64,000 bases of DNA from Streptomyces venezuelae (GTDB taxonomy: Bacteria > Actinomycetota > Actinomycetes > Streptomycetales > Streptomycetaceae), in assembly GCF_008642355.1 (NCBI RefSeq), contig NZ_CP029193.1, forward strand, positions 7,092,001 through 7,156,000. The letters run 5' to 3'. A program made the translations under genes and the position numbers. The stretch's first letter is position 1; the number at the start of each line of letters is the position of its first letter. Below the pieces are notes generated by a model. It did no database searches and was not told the DNA's origin. It was given only the letters and a program-made list of their open reading frames with translations. Below, piece by piece: positions 7,685 through 15,761 of this stretch.

Positions 7685-8224
7685 CTAGACAACCCGGGAA
7701 TTGTTGGCGGAATCAGGGACGCCGGTCTGTTGGAAGAGCCGCTCGACGTGGTAATCGAGGGCCGCTCGTACGTCGTCCGGCGTGCGTCCGCTGCGGACGA
7801 CGTCCATGCCGAGGCCCGTGGCGCCCGACACCAGGAGACCCGCCTCGTGACGCGGATCGAGGCCGGTGGCCGCGGCACCCGCCGCCGCGCCCGTGGCGAT
7901 GAGCCCCGCGACGAGTCGCTCCAGGGGCTGCCCGGCGTGGCGGAAGGCCGCCGCGAACGCGGGCTCAGTGAGACTGCGGGCGTCATAGGCGGCGAACACC
8001 CGCAGCGCGACGGCCCGTTGGGCGTCAAGAGGCAGAAATTCGTCAAGTACGGCGCGGAGCAGCGCGCGGGGGTCCGTGAGGCCTTCGGGGATGCGGGAGC
8101 GTGCGCTGCGTTCGTTCTCCTCGCGGAGCAGACGCAGTGCGGAGATCAGCAGCTGGTGTTTGCTGTCGAAGTGGTACTGCACGACGCGCAGGGAAACCCC
8201 CGCCTCGGCCGCGATCTCCCGCAT
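7685..8224 (-). CDS. TetR-family regulator, 5' end uncertain
   Basis: A 179-aa frame beginning at the ATG of MREIAAEAGVS, followed by SLRVVQYHFDSK, the recognition part of a TetR helix-turn-helix, and then a helical ligand domain. TetR proteins normally have 20-30 residues before this motif. The same frame upstream, to about 8290, does read a plausible helix 1 (RRRRLAGAVRRIAAERGLEAAS), but I find no ATG or GTG there. Either a rare start (for example CTG at 8239) is used, or the protein really starts at 8224 and lacks helix 1, or the start has decayed. It lies just upstream of the biosynthetic operon promoter and is a candidate regulator of it. Confidence 0.72.
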   Translation of the reverse strand: MREIAAEAGVSLRVVQYHFDSKHQLLISALRLLREENERSARSRIPEGLTDPRALLRAVLDEFLPLDAQRAVALRVFAAYDARSLTEPAFAAAFRHAGQPLERLVAGLIATGAAAGAAATGLDPRHEAGLLVSGATGLGMDVVRSGRTPDDVRAALDYHVERLFQQTGVPDSANNSRVV

Positions 8225-8387
8225 GCTCGCCGCCTCCAGACCTCGCTCGGCGGCGATCCGCCGGACCGCCCCGGCGAGGCGGCGGCGCCTGCGGGCTCGC
8301 GTGTCCGTCGCCTCCGGCCGCGCCTCGGGCGGGGGGGCAGCGGAAGGCGGGTGGCGGGTGGCGGCTCGGCGCCGGGGGCGCGGGCGG

Positions 8388-9095
8388 TCAGAGCGCGGCG
8401 AGCGCCTCGGTGATCCACGTGGTCGCCGCGGTCTTGTCGAGACCGAGGGCCGTGAGCGGGCCCGTGTCGTCCTCGTGCTCCATGAGGGCCAGCAACAGGT
8501 GCTCCGTACCGATGTAGTTGTGCCCGAGGCGCAGGGCCTCCCGGAACGTCAGCTCCAGGACCTTGCGGGAATCGACGGAGTAGGGAACGAGCGCCGGGAC
8601 CTCAGAGGCCGTCGCGGGCAGTGACGCGACGGCCGTGTGGCGGACGTCCTCCAGGGAGATGCCCTGCGCGACGATCGCCCGTGCGGCCAGGGCGTCCGGC
8701 TCGCTGAGCAGGCCCAGGACCAGATGCCCGGTGTGGACCTCGTCGTGCCCGGCACCCTTCGCCTCGTTGTGCGCGGCCATCAGTGTGCTCTTCGCCCGCT
8801 CCGTGAAGCGGCTGAAGCCCTGGCTCGGATCCAGGTCCGACGGCTCGCCGGCCTGCTTCTTCGGCACGAACCGCTTCTGGGCGGCCTGCCGGGTCACGCC
8901 CATGCTCCGGCCGATGTCGGTCCAGGAGGCGCCGGAGCGGCGCGCCTGGTCCACGAAGTGGCCGATGAGGTGGTCGGCGATGTCCCCGAGGTGGTCGGCG
9001 GCGATCACCGCGTCGGAGAGCTGGTCGAGAGCGTCTGTGTGGACCTTCTTGATGGCCTCGATGAGGTCGTCGAGGCGGACGGGGGGAGGCGTCAT
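8388..9095 (-). CDS. Clp-N repeat protein with N-terminal helix-turn-helix
   Basis: A 235-aa protein. An HTH-like segment around residues 50-75 (GASWTDIGRSMGVTRQAAQKRF without a gap in the frame) is followed by two Clp N-terminal repeats, about 95-165 (FTERAKSTLMAAHNEA, HTGHLVLGLL) and about 170-235 (SRKVLELTFREALRLG, GTEHLLLALM). No AAA ATPase module is present, so it is not a Clp chaperone. The repeats may bind an adaptor, substrate or Clp partner, and the HTH suggests a DNA-linked role. The promoter at 9102-9130 would start transcription at the ATG itself. Function is not established. Confidence 0.8.
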   Translation of the reverse strand: MTPPPVRLDDLIEAIKKVHTDALDQLSDAVIAADHLGDIADHLIGHFVDQARRSGASWTDIGRSMGVTRQAAQKRFVPKKQAGEPSDLDPSQGFSRFTERAKSTLMAAHNEAKGAGHDEVHTGHLVLGLLSEPDALAARAIVAQGISLEDVRHTAVASLPATASEVPALVPYSVDSRKVLELTFREALRLGHNYIGTEHLLLALMEHEDDTGPLTALGLDKTAATTWITEALAAL

Positions 9096-9101
9096 GTGCC
9101 A

Positions 9102-9130
9102 ACCGTAGGTTGACAGTTGGGGGGCGTCAA
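9102..9130 (-). promoter_or_regulatory. promoter giving a leaderless Clp-N gene mRNA
   Basis: Minus-strand TTGACG (9130-9125), a 17-base spacer and TACGGT (9107-9102). The -10 box ends seven bases before the ATG at 9095, so the transcript should start at the start codon. Confidence 0.6.
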
Positions 9131-9151
9131 CCCGCGGTTGTCACTTCGGTG

Positions 9152-9682
9152 TCACAGGACCACAGTCGGTCGGATGCCGTTGGCGAACCGCTTGAACGCG
9201 GCCTGGAACGTGGGGCCGACGACCCCGTCGAACGGGCCGGTGAGTCCCCAGTTCGCTTGCAGCATCCTGTGCAGCGACCTCAACGTGGCCGTGTCCAGGA
9301 CCCCGTTGATCGGGCCCGAGTAGTTCCAGTTCGCCCTGAGGCAGCGCTGGAACGCCGCCCAACTGCTGGTTCCGAGCACGCCGTCGACCGGGCCCGTGTA
9401 CTGCCAGTGTGCCGCGAGCCAGACCTGCACCTTCTTGGCCTCCGCGGTGGTGAGGCCGAGGTTGTTCTGCGGGAGCGGGAGCGGGACGGCTGAGGCGCCG
9501 GTTCCGGGCGCGGCGGGCTTCGGCCCCTGCCCGTCCGCCGCAGCACCCGGCGAGACATCCGCTGCGGCACACGCCGTCGCGCCCGCCAGGCTCCCGGCGG
9601 CGAGGCCGGCCGCGACGCCGAGACCGAGGAGGGCTCTGGTCGCGGTACGGCGCGGTATCCGAGTTCCGTCGTGCGGTCGCAT
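9152..9682 (-). CDS. secreted protein with three peptidoglycan-binding-like repeats
   Basis: A 176-aa protein with an arginine-rich N-terminus (PRRTATR) and a hydrophobic alanine/glycine segment ending near ACAAA, so it is probably exported. After a proline/alanine linker, three roughly 38-residue repeats share a W-x-Y/L-[ST]-GPxxGVxx core (QYTGPVDGVLG, NYSGPINGVLD, GLTGPFDGVVG). These resemble short peptidoglycan-binding domain repeats of Streptomyces secreted proteins. No catalytic domain is visible. It may bind the cell wall or act as a stand-alone binding module. Monocistronic between the Clp-N gene and the divergent dehydrogenase. Confidence 0.75.
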   Translation of the reverse strand: MRPHDGTRIPRRTATRALLGLGVAAGLAAGSLAGATACAAADVSPGAAADGQGPKPAAPGTGASAVPLPLPQNNLGLTTAEAKKVQVWLAAHWQYTGPVDGVLGTSSWAAFQRCLRANWNYSGPINGVLDTATLRSLHRMLQANWGLTGPFDGVVGPTFQAAFKRFANGIRPTVVL

Positions 9683-9759
9683 GTATGTCCCCCTGTTCTC
9701 GGCGCCCCCTCCGGTCGGAACGCTCGGGCAGAACGTACTTCTCGGGCGGGCTCGCCCTC

Positions 9760-9777
9760 GTCAACCCGTGAGTTGAC
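9760..9777. promoter_or_regulatory. inverted repeat GTCAAC-N6-GTTGAC
   Basis: Perfect 6-bp arms around six bases, about 80 bases upstream of the secreted-protein start. Could be an operator, or a -35-like TTGAC on either strand. No regulator can be assigned. Confidence 0.35.
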
Positions 9778-9944
9778 CTTTCGCTCCATCGACCGCGGTA
9801 GTCACGGCGGACGGGCAAACTCCCGCGGTACGCGATGAAGGGGCCTGCCCGATGGGTGGCGTACGGCCCGTACGGCGCCCGCCCACACCCCGCGTCCCCG
9901 CACTGTGGTGCCCGCGACCATGGGAGGACCCGCCCCCGCCTCCT

Positions 9945-9950
9945 TAGCGT
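9945..9950 (+). promoter_or_regulatory. -10 box of a probably leaderless dehydrogenase gene
   Basis: TAGCGT ends eight bases before the ATG at 9958, the spacing of leaderless actinomycete promoters. No clear -35 is seen. Confidence 0.35.
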
Positions 9951-9957
9951 TCCGGGC

Positions 9958-10710
9958 ATGACGAGCGAAGACTTCACCGGCCGGTCCGTCCTGGTGACCG
10001 GCGGCGGGAGCGGCATCGGGCGGGCCTGCGCCGAGGCGTTCGCCGCGGGCGGCGCCCTGGTCCATGTCGTCGACGTGGACGCGGAATCGGCCAAGGCGGT
10101 GGCCGACGCGGTCGGCGGGGTGCCGCACGTGGTGGACCTCACCGACGCGGCCGCGATCCCCGCTCTCCCGACGGCCGTCGACATCCTGGTCAACAGCGCG
10201 GGCACCCAACACGTGGCCTCCATCGAGGAGTTCGACCCCGGCCGGTTCGAGAAGCTTCAGCGGCTCATGGTCACGGCGCCCTTCCTGCTGCTCCGGAACT
10301 GTCTGCCGCACATGTACGGGCAGGGCTGGGGCCGCGTCGTGAACATCTCCAGCGTGCACGGACTGCGGGCGAGCCCGTTCAAATCGGCGTACGTCGCCGC
10401 CAAGCACGGTCTGGAGGGGCTCAGCAAGGTGGCCGCCCTGGAAGGCGCCCCGCACGGGGTAACCAGCAACTGCGTCAACCCCGGTTACGTCCGCACGCCC
10501 CTGGTCGAGGGGCAGATCGCGGACCAGGCCGCCGTGCACGGGATCGCGCCGCGGGACGTCGTCTCGGACGTCCTGCTCGACCGCTCCGCGATCAAACGCC
10601 TCATCGAACCGGCGGAGGTGGCGGAGGTCGCGCTCTGGCTGTGCGGTCCGCACACGGGTTACGTCACGGGAGCCTCGCTCCCGGTGGACGGGGGATGGGG
10701 AGCGAGCTGA
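9958..10710 (+). CDS. 3-hydroxybutyrate dehydrogenase-like SDR
   Basis: A 250-aa classical short-chain dehydrogenase. It has the cofactor motif VTGGGSGIG (about 13-21), the NSAGT region, the catalytic serine in NISSVHG and the Y-x-x-x-K pair in YVAAKHG. The segment PGYVRTPLVEGQIADQA closely resembles D-3-hydroxybutyrate dehydrogenases, which interconvert 3-hydroxybutyrate and acetoacetate with NAD(H) in ketone-body or PHB metabolism. The ATG at 9958 is chosen because the SDR fold begins there and a -10 box sits just upstream. Monocistronic. Another SDR substrate cannot be excluded. Confidence 0.82.
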   Translation: MTSEDFTGRSVLVTGGGSGIGRACAEAFAAGGALVHVVDVDAESAKAVADAVGGVPHVVDLTDAAAIPALPTAVDILVNSAGTQHVASIEEFDPGRFEKLQRLMVTAPFLLLRNCLPHMYGQGWGRVVNISSVHGLRASPFKSAYVAAKHGLEGLSKVAALEGAPHGVTSNCVNPGYVRTPLVEGQIADQAAVHGIAPRDVVSDVLLDRSAIKRLIEPAEVAEVALWLCGPHTGYVTGASLPVDGGWGAS

Positions 10711-11092
10711 CACGTCTCGTCGGAGCTCGCCGGACGTCTCCGCGTCCCCCCGAGGAAAACCCTGGGTTCGCCGACGGGGCCAAGTGGTTGAACGGCGGAA
10801 CCACCGGCTCGATGTGGCGGTGACGTGGCCGACCGTGTGGGCGTACGCCCCATCCGCCCCGCCCGTCCCGCCGGGCCCGGTCGCCCACCCCGGCCCCCGT
10901 ACCCGGACTCCAGGGTTTTCACGGTCGCCCTCGCCCGCGCGCGGGGCCAAGGTGTACCCACGGCCGCGGAACCGCGGCGGACCTGAAAACACCGATGGGG
11001 GACAAGAGATCCGGTGACCGGACGTACTACGGGGGTGTACGAACGGGTGGTCCGCTCAGGATCGGGGGAGCGACCGTCGCGAGGGCGGGGGA

Positions 11093-11116
11093 CGGGGGTG
11101 CCCGACGGCACCCCCG
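11093..11116. terminator. strong hairpin, terminator-like
   Basis: Perfect 10-bp stem CGGGGGTGCC / GGCACCCCCG with a CGAC loop. No U-run follows, as is usual in Streptomyces. Confidence 0.45.
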
Positions 11117-11226
11117 CTCGGGTGCGGAACGTCTCCGTGACCGGGCGAGCTCCACTGCCGCCGTCGAGGCTGTGGGTCGCCGGACGACGGCGTGTGGCGA
11201 GCCCGCGACGCGGGCGGGACGGCCCC

Positions 11227-11253
11227 GGCGGTTCGGTCGCGTGCCGAACCGCC
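11227..11253. terminator. strong hairpin, terminator-like
   Basis: Perfect 10-bp stem GGCGGTTCGG / CCGAACCGCC with a seven-base loop, 111 bases after the previous hairpin. Confidence 0.45.
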
Positions 11254-11528
11254 CACGCCCTTGTCGCCCACGGCTCGCGTCCGCGTCGCGAACCGAGCCC
11301 CCCGCCCCTTGGCGGCGGCCGGGGCCCGCCCCGCGCCCCCGCCGCACCATCCAGGCCCCGCCGCCACCTTCGGCACTGCCGGTCCGCCTGCGGACGTACC
11401 AGAACTTCTCCCGCCAACACCCCGCAGGACACCCCGTGCCCCCCCACTCCCGCCCCGACTCGGCCCGTTCTCTGCCGGCCGGTGTCGATGTCGTCTACAC
11501 GTCCCGGTGCGGAGCCCCAGGAACCGCA

Positions 11529-11810
11529 GTGAACGACGCCGCGTGGCGTGAACGGTTCCGGGCCTTCCACGTCGACGAGGAGTTCATGACGCGCCGCCCC
11601 TGCGTCCTGCTCCTGCACGACCCGCCGGCCCGCCGCGGCGACGAGGTCTCCGGCACGGTCCTCGACGGCCCGAGGTCGGTGGCCTGGACACGGTCCGCCA
11701 TGAAGTTCAGCGGCGCCACGGCCGTCCTCGTACGGTTCGTCGGCTCTCAGGCCCCGGAGACGCCCGCACCCCCCGAGACCCCCGCGGTCTCGGGCCCCTC
11801 CGACGCCTGA
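11529..11810 (+). CDS. small hypothetical protein, doubtful
   Basis: A GTG-started 93-aa frame (NDAAWRERFRAFHVDEEF...) whose first 70 residues have a mixed, protein-like composition. The last 20 are proline/alanine-rich and run 64 bases antisense into the 3' end of the LAL regulator. No domain is recognised and no clear ribosome-binding site precedes it. It may be a real small gene or chance. Confidence 0.3.
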   Translation: MNDAAWRERFRAFHVDEEFMTRRPCVLLLHDPPARRGDEVSGTVLDGPRSVAWTRSAMKFSGATAVLVRFVGSQAPETPAPPETPAVSGPSDA

Positions 11811-14569
11811 GCGAGCAGGCGGACGAGCTGCGTCCTGCGGTGCACCCCGTCGAGCTTGCGGTAGATGTTGCTCAGGTGGAACTCGACGGTCTTGACGCTC
11901 AGGAAGAGGCGTTCCGCGACCTCGTGGTTGGTCAGGCCCCTGCCGACCACCAGGGCGACCTGCAGTTCCTGCGGGGTGAGCCGTTCCAGGGGGGCCCGCT
12001 CGGGCCGCACCTCGGTGCCGCCCGCCGCGTGCAGTTCGGCCGCCACCCGCGCCGCCCAACCCGTCGCCCCGAGTCGCTCGAACGTGGCGAGGGCCCGTTC
12101 CAGGAGGCGCCGCGCCTCACTGCGCCTGCCCTGCCTGCGCAGTTGCTCGCCCCACGCGAACTCGGTCCGCCCCCGCTCGAACGGCACCGGACGCTCCGAG
12201 AGCAGCGCGAGCGAGCGCCGCATGTGCCGCGACGCCGCCTCCGGGTCCCCGGGTTCCAGGAGTCCGCGGCAGCGCGCCGCCGCGCCCGCGGTGACCGGTC
12301 GGTGACCGCGCCCCGCCTCGTACTCCAGGACCTCGAGGACGTCCCGCGCCTCGTCGGTCCTGCGCAGATGGACGTACGCGTCCGCGAGGTCCGCCGCCCA
12401 CGTCAGATACAGGCCGTCGCCCCGCCCGTGCCGCTGCGAGAACGCCCGTACCTCCTCCAGGTGGTGCACCGCCTCCTCGAAACGGCCGAGGCCGAGCTCC
12501 AGGAGGCCGAGGCCGCCGAGCGCCCGCGCCGCGTCCATCGCCAGCTCCGTTGAGCCCGCCCACTCCATCGCCTTCGCCGCGTGCCGCCGGCAGTCCTCCT
12601 CACGGTTCAGCGCGGCTTCGGTCTTGACCAGGGCCGCGAGCCCGCGCGACACCTCGATCAGCTGTCCGCTGGCCTCCGCGAGCCGCACCGCCTCGTCGGC
12701 GTGGGCGAGCGACGGCGTCCAGCGACCCCGCCAGAACTCGACGACGGAGAGGGTGCACAAGAGGTGCGAGAGGAGACCCACCGCGCTCGAACCGCGCGCC
12801 GTGTACGCGGCGCGGTCCAGCATGCCGTGTGCCTCGTCGAGTTCCTCGGCGGCGAGGTGGCACAGGCCGCCCACCCCGGCGAGCGGGTAGGGAAAGGCCG
12901 GGTCGGGGGAGGCGAGGGGCTCGGCCAGCTCGCGCAGGAGTGCGCGGCCCGCCTCGGCGTCGCCGCCCAGCAGCAGCACCAGGGTGCGCAGCAGACGTAC
13001 GGGAAGCAGCGTCTCGTGCGCGGAGTCGGCGAGCTCCATCGCCGCGGCGGAGGTGCCGCGGGCCGCGGTGAGGTCGCCGACCGCCAGCTCGGTGAGCGCG
13101 ATCCCGCCGAGCATGACGGCGGCGAGCGACGGGTCGACCTTCTCCGCCTCGTCGACGGCCGACCTGAGCAGCTCGCGCGAGCGCGTCGGACGGCCCCGCT
13201 GTACGTCCAGGTAGCAACGGAGCTGACGGATGTCGAGTCGGGTGCCGAGCTGTTCGGCGTGTTCCAGGGCGCGGTCGAGGATCGCGGCCGCCTCGTTCAG
13301 CGAGCCCGCGGCCTGTGAGGCGCGGGCCGCGCACAGCAGCCGCTCCGCCTTGCGCTGCCCCTCCGGGGTGAACCGCGCGGCCCGCTCGTACAGCCGCGAG
13401 GCCAGTGGATAGGCGAGGGTGTCGGGGGCACCGGAAGCGGCGTTCTCCAGGAGGGACGCCACATGCTCGTCGGGTTCGGCGCCCGAGGCCGCGAGATGCC
13501 ACGCGTACTGCTCCAGGGCAGGGGCCGTCGCGCCTTGCAGGGAGCGGGCGATGGCGTGGTGCGCCCGACGCCTGCGCACGGGCGTCGCCCCGTGGTAGAC
13601 CGCCGAGCGCACGAGCGGGTGCCGGAACGCGTACCCGTCACGTTCCTCGACGACGAGTCCCGCGTCCTCCGCGGCCTCCAGCGACTCGTAACTGAGGCCG
13701 TGCGCGCGCAGTGCCGCCTCCGTGCCCGCCAGGGGGCGCGTGCCGAGGACGGCGAGGAGCAGCATCGCGTCCTGCGCCTCGGCGGGCAGCCGGGCCACCG
13801 CGCTGCCGAAGGTGTGGGCGAGCATCTCGCCGATGGGCAGGGGCGCCCCGGACCCGTCGCCCGCGTCGTCGCCGGCGCCGCTGCCCGCGAGGAGCGCGGG
13901 GAGTTCGATCAGGGCGAGGGGGTTGCCGCGGGCCTCGGCGAGCAGCCGGTCCGCCTCCTGCGCGGTGAGTTCGGCGGTGCCCTTCTCGGCGATCAGCCGG
14001 TGCGCGGACTCCGCGTCGAGCCCGGTGAGGGTGAACGTCTCGACGGAGGCGAGGCGCGACAAGGCCTCCTCCTGTTCGTCGCGGGCGGTGAACAGGATGA
14101 CGACGCCCTCGCGGCTGAGCCTGCGGGTGGCGAAGGCGAGCGCGTCCAGGGAGTACGGGTCGAGCCACTGCGCGTCGTCGACGGTGACCAGGACCGGGCC
14201 CTCCTCGGCGAGCGCGCCGAGCAGGCTGAGCGTGCCCGCGGCCACCGCGAAGCGGTCCTGGGCGACGGCGGGCCCGAGCGCGAGCGCGCCGGTCAGCGCG
14301 GCGCCCTGCCGCTCCGGTATGCGGTCGAGGAAGTGCAGGACGGGGCGGAGCAGATCGGCGAGGCCCACGTACGGCAGGTCGGACTCGACCTCGACGCCGC
14401 GCGTGCCGAGCCGCAGCAGGTCGTCGGCCTGCTCGGCGACGTAACCCACGAGGCTGGTCTTGCCGATCCCGGCTTCCCCGCGGATGAGCAGGGCGCCGCT
14501 CTCGCCCCCGCGTGCCTTGTCGATGAGGGCGAGAAGACGAGCGCATTCCGCGGAACGCCCCAGGAGCAT
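11747..14569 (-). CDS. LAL-type (large ATP-binding LuxR) transcriptional regulator
   Basis: A 940-aa STAND/MalT-like regulator. Walker A is RGEAGIGKTSL (about 29-39) and Walker B is LVTVDDAQW. A long helical TPR-like region follows, and the protein ends in a LuxR helix-turn-helix (about 875-935, LTPQELQVALVVGRGLTNHEV then KTVEFHLSNIYRKL). LAL proteins are usually activators of catabolic or antibiotic genes that sense a ligand through the ATPase/TPR part. The ATG at 14569 is eight bases from a 17-base palindrome. Monocistronic and divergent from the DapB-like gene. The target is unknown. Confidence 0.92.
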   Translation of the reverse strand: MLLGRSAECARLLALIDKARGGESGALLIRGEAGIGKTSLVGYVAEQADDLLRLGTRGVEVESDLPYVGLADLLRPVLHFLDRIPERQGAALTGALALGPAVAQDRFAVAAGTLSLLGALAEEGPVLVTVDDAQWLDPYSLDALAFATRRLSREGVVILFTARDEQEEALSRLASVETFTLTGLDAESAHRLIAEKGTAELTAQEADRLLAEARGNPLALIELPALLAGSGAGDDAGDGSGAPLPIGEMLAHTFGSAVARLPAEAQDAMLLLAVLGTRPLAGTEAALRAHGLSYESLEAAEDAGLVVEERDGYAFRHPLVRSAVYHGATPVRRRRAHHAIARSLQGATAPALEQYAWHLAASGAEPDEHVASLLENAASGAPDTLAYPLASRLYERAARFTPEGQRKAERLLCAARASQAAGSLNEAAAILDRALEHAEQLGTRLDIRQLRCYLDVQRGRPTRSRELLRSAVDEAEKVDPSLAAVMLGGIALTELAVGDLTAARGTSAAAMELADSAHETLLPVRLLRTLVLLLGGDAEAGRALLRELAEPLASPDPAFPYPLAGVGGLCHLAAEELDEAHGMLDRAAYTARGSSAVGLLSHLLCTLSVVEFWRGRWTPSLAHADEAVRLAEASGQLIEVSRGLAALVKTEAALNREEDCRRHAAKAMEWAGSTELAMDAARALGGLGLLELGLGRFEEAVHHLEEVRAFSQRHGRGDGLYLTWAADLADAYVHLRRTDEARDVLEVLEYEAGRGHRPVTAGAAARCRGLLEPGDPEAASRHMRRSLALLSERPVPFERGRTEFAWGEQLRRQGRRSEARRLLERALATFERLGATGWAARVAAELHAAGGTEVRPERAPLERLTPQELQVALVVGRGLTNHEVAERLFLSVKTVEFHLSNIYRKLDGVHRRTQLVRLLAQASEGPETAGVSGGAGVSGA

Positions 14570-14576
14570 GCATAAA

Positions 14577-14593
14577 GCGTACCGGCGGTACGC
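14577..14593. promoter_or_regulatory. palindrome GCGTACC-GGC-GGTACGC
   Basis: Perfect 7-bp arms directly upstream of the LAL start codon, in the 112-base divergent region shared with the DapB-like gene. Could be an operator or a 5' mRNA hairpin covering the LAL start. Confidence 0.45.
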
Positions 14594-14669
14594 GACTTCG
14601 GAGCGGTGCGGAAGGGAACGTATCTCTTCTTGTCGGGCCGCGACTCTGTCAACCGTCGACGCCCCTCGC

Positions 14670-14675
14670 TACCCT
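14670..14675 (+). promoter_or_regulatory. -10 box of a leaderless DapB-like gene
   Basis: TACCCT ends six bases before the ATG at 14682, so transcription likely begins at the start codon. Confidence 0.4.
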
Positions 14676-14681
14676 CCGCGC

Positions 14682-15758
14682 ATGATTCCCACGGTGGTCT
14701 GGGGCACCGGCAACGTCGGCCGTGCGGCCGTGCGCGCCGTCGAGGCCCATCCGGAGCTGTCACTCGCGGCCGTGCTGGTGCACAGCCCGGAGAAAGTGGG
14801 CCGTGACGCCGGTCAACTCGCGGACATGCCCAGGGCGTTGGGTGTGGCCGCCACCGACGATGTCGACGCGGTGCTCGCCGCCCGGCCGCAGGCCGTCGTG
14901 TACGCGGCCTCAGGCGACCTGCGCCCCGACGAGGCACTCGCCGACGTCGTCAGGGCGGTGCGGACCGGGGCCGTCGTGGTGACGCCCGCGCTGTACCCGC
15001 TCTACGACCAGCGCGGCGCGCCCCCGGAGTTCAGGGACCCGGTCCTCGCGGCCGTCGCGGAGGGCGGGGGCTCGCTGTTCGTCTCCGGTGTGGACCCCGG
15101 CTGGGGCAACGACGTCCTGCCGCTGCTGGTCAGCGGCCTCGGCTCCACCGTCGACGCGATCCGCTGCCAGGAGATCTTCGACTACTCGACGTATGACCAG
15201 GAGGACTCGGTCCGCCATCTGATCGGTATGGGGCACCCCATGGAGTACGAGCCGCCGATGCTCGCGCCGTCCGTGCCGACCATGGTGTGGGGCGGGCAGA
15301 TCCGGCTGATGGCGCGCGCCCTCGGCGTACAACTCGACGCCATACGCGAGACGTTGCACCGTCGGGCGCTCGACGCCACGGTGCGGACGCGGACGATGGG
15401 GGAGTTCGCCGCGGGCACGCAGGGCGCGGTGCGCTTCGAGGTGCAGGGCATCGTCGGGGGCGAGCCGCGCATCGTCGTCGAGCACATCACCCGCATCCAC
15501 CCGTCCTGCGCCCCGGACTGGCCGGTCCCGCCCGACGGCGGCGACGGCGCCCACCGCGTGATCGTCGAGGGCCGCCCGCGCATCGAGGTCACGGTCGAGG
15601 CCACCGACGAGGACGAGAACCGTTCCGCGGGCGGCAACGCGACGGCCGTGGGCCGCCTGGTGAACGCCGTCGACTGGCTCGTGGACGCCGACCCCGGCCT
15701 CTACGACGCGCTCGACGTCCCGCTGCGACCGGCAGCCGGCCGATTGGGAAGGAAGTGA
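14682..15758 (+). CDS. DapB-like NAD(P)H-dependent (amine) dehydrogenase family protein
   Basis: A 358-aa protein whose N-terminus VVWGTGNVGRAAV is a Rossmann fold like that of dihydrodipicolinate reductase. The length and C-terminal half fit the 2,4-diaminopentanoate dehydrogenase-like group rather than true DapB (about 250 aa). The ATG at 14682 follows a -10 box at 14670-14675. The AhpD-like gene starts three bases after the stop, so the two are one transcript. The substrate is unknown; in actinomycetes such proteins often accompany catabolic genes, and a cholesterol oxidase is convergent here. Confidence 0.72.
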   Translation: MIPTVVWGTGNVGRAAVRAVEAHPELSLAAVLVHSPEKVGRDAGQLADMPRALGVAATDDVDAVLAARPQAVVYAASGDLRPDEALADVVRAVRTGAVVVTPALYPLYDQRGAPPEFRDPVLAAVAEGGGSLFVSGVDPGWGNDVLPLLVSGLGSTVDAIRCQEIFDYSTYDQEDSVRHLIGMGHPMEYEPPMLAPSVPTMVWGGQIRLMARALGVQLDAIRETLHRRALDATVRTRTMGEFAAGTQGAVRFEVQGIVGGEPRIVVEHITRIHPSCAPDWPVPPDGGDGAHRVIVEGRPRIEVTVEATDEDENRSAGGNATAVGRLVNAVDWLVDADPGLYDALDVPLRPAAGRLGRK

Positions 15759-15761
15759 CCC

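Larger units (their letters stand above)
10711..11528. other. about 0.8 kb without a supported gene
   Basis: Reading frames here have no recognisable domain and look like high-GC noise. The stretch holds two strong hairpins (11093-11116 and 11227-11253), a weaker GTGGTT/AACCAC inverted repeat near 10784 and a TCCGGT-G-ACCGGA palindrome near 11010. It could contain terminators or a small RNA. Confidence 0.5.

Noticed and set aside
10659-12059. Minus-strand frame of 466 codons across the gene-poor stretch
   Set aside because: Arg/Gly/Pro-rich noise; its right part is antisense-frame overlap with the LAL regulator coding sequence, and no domain or ribosome-binding site is seen.
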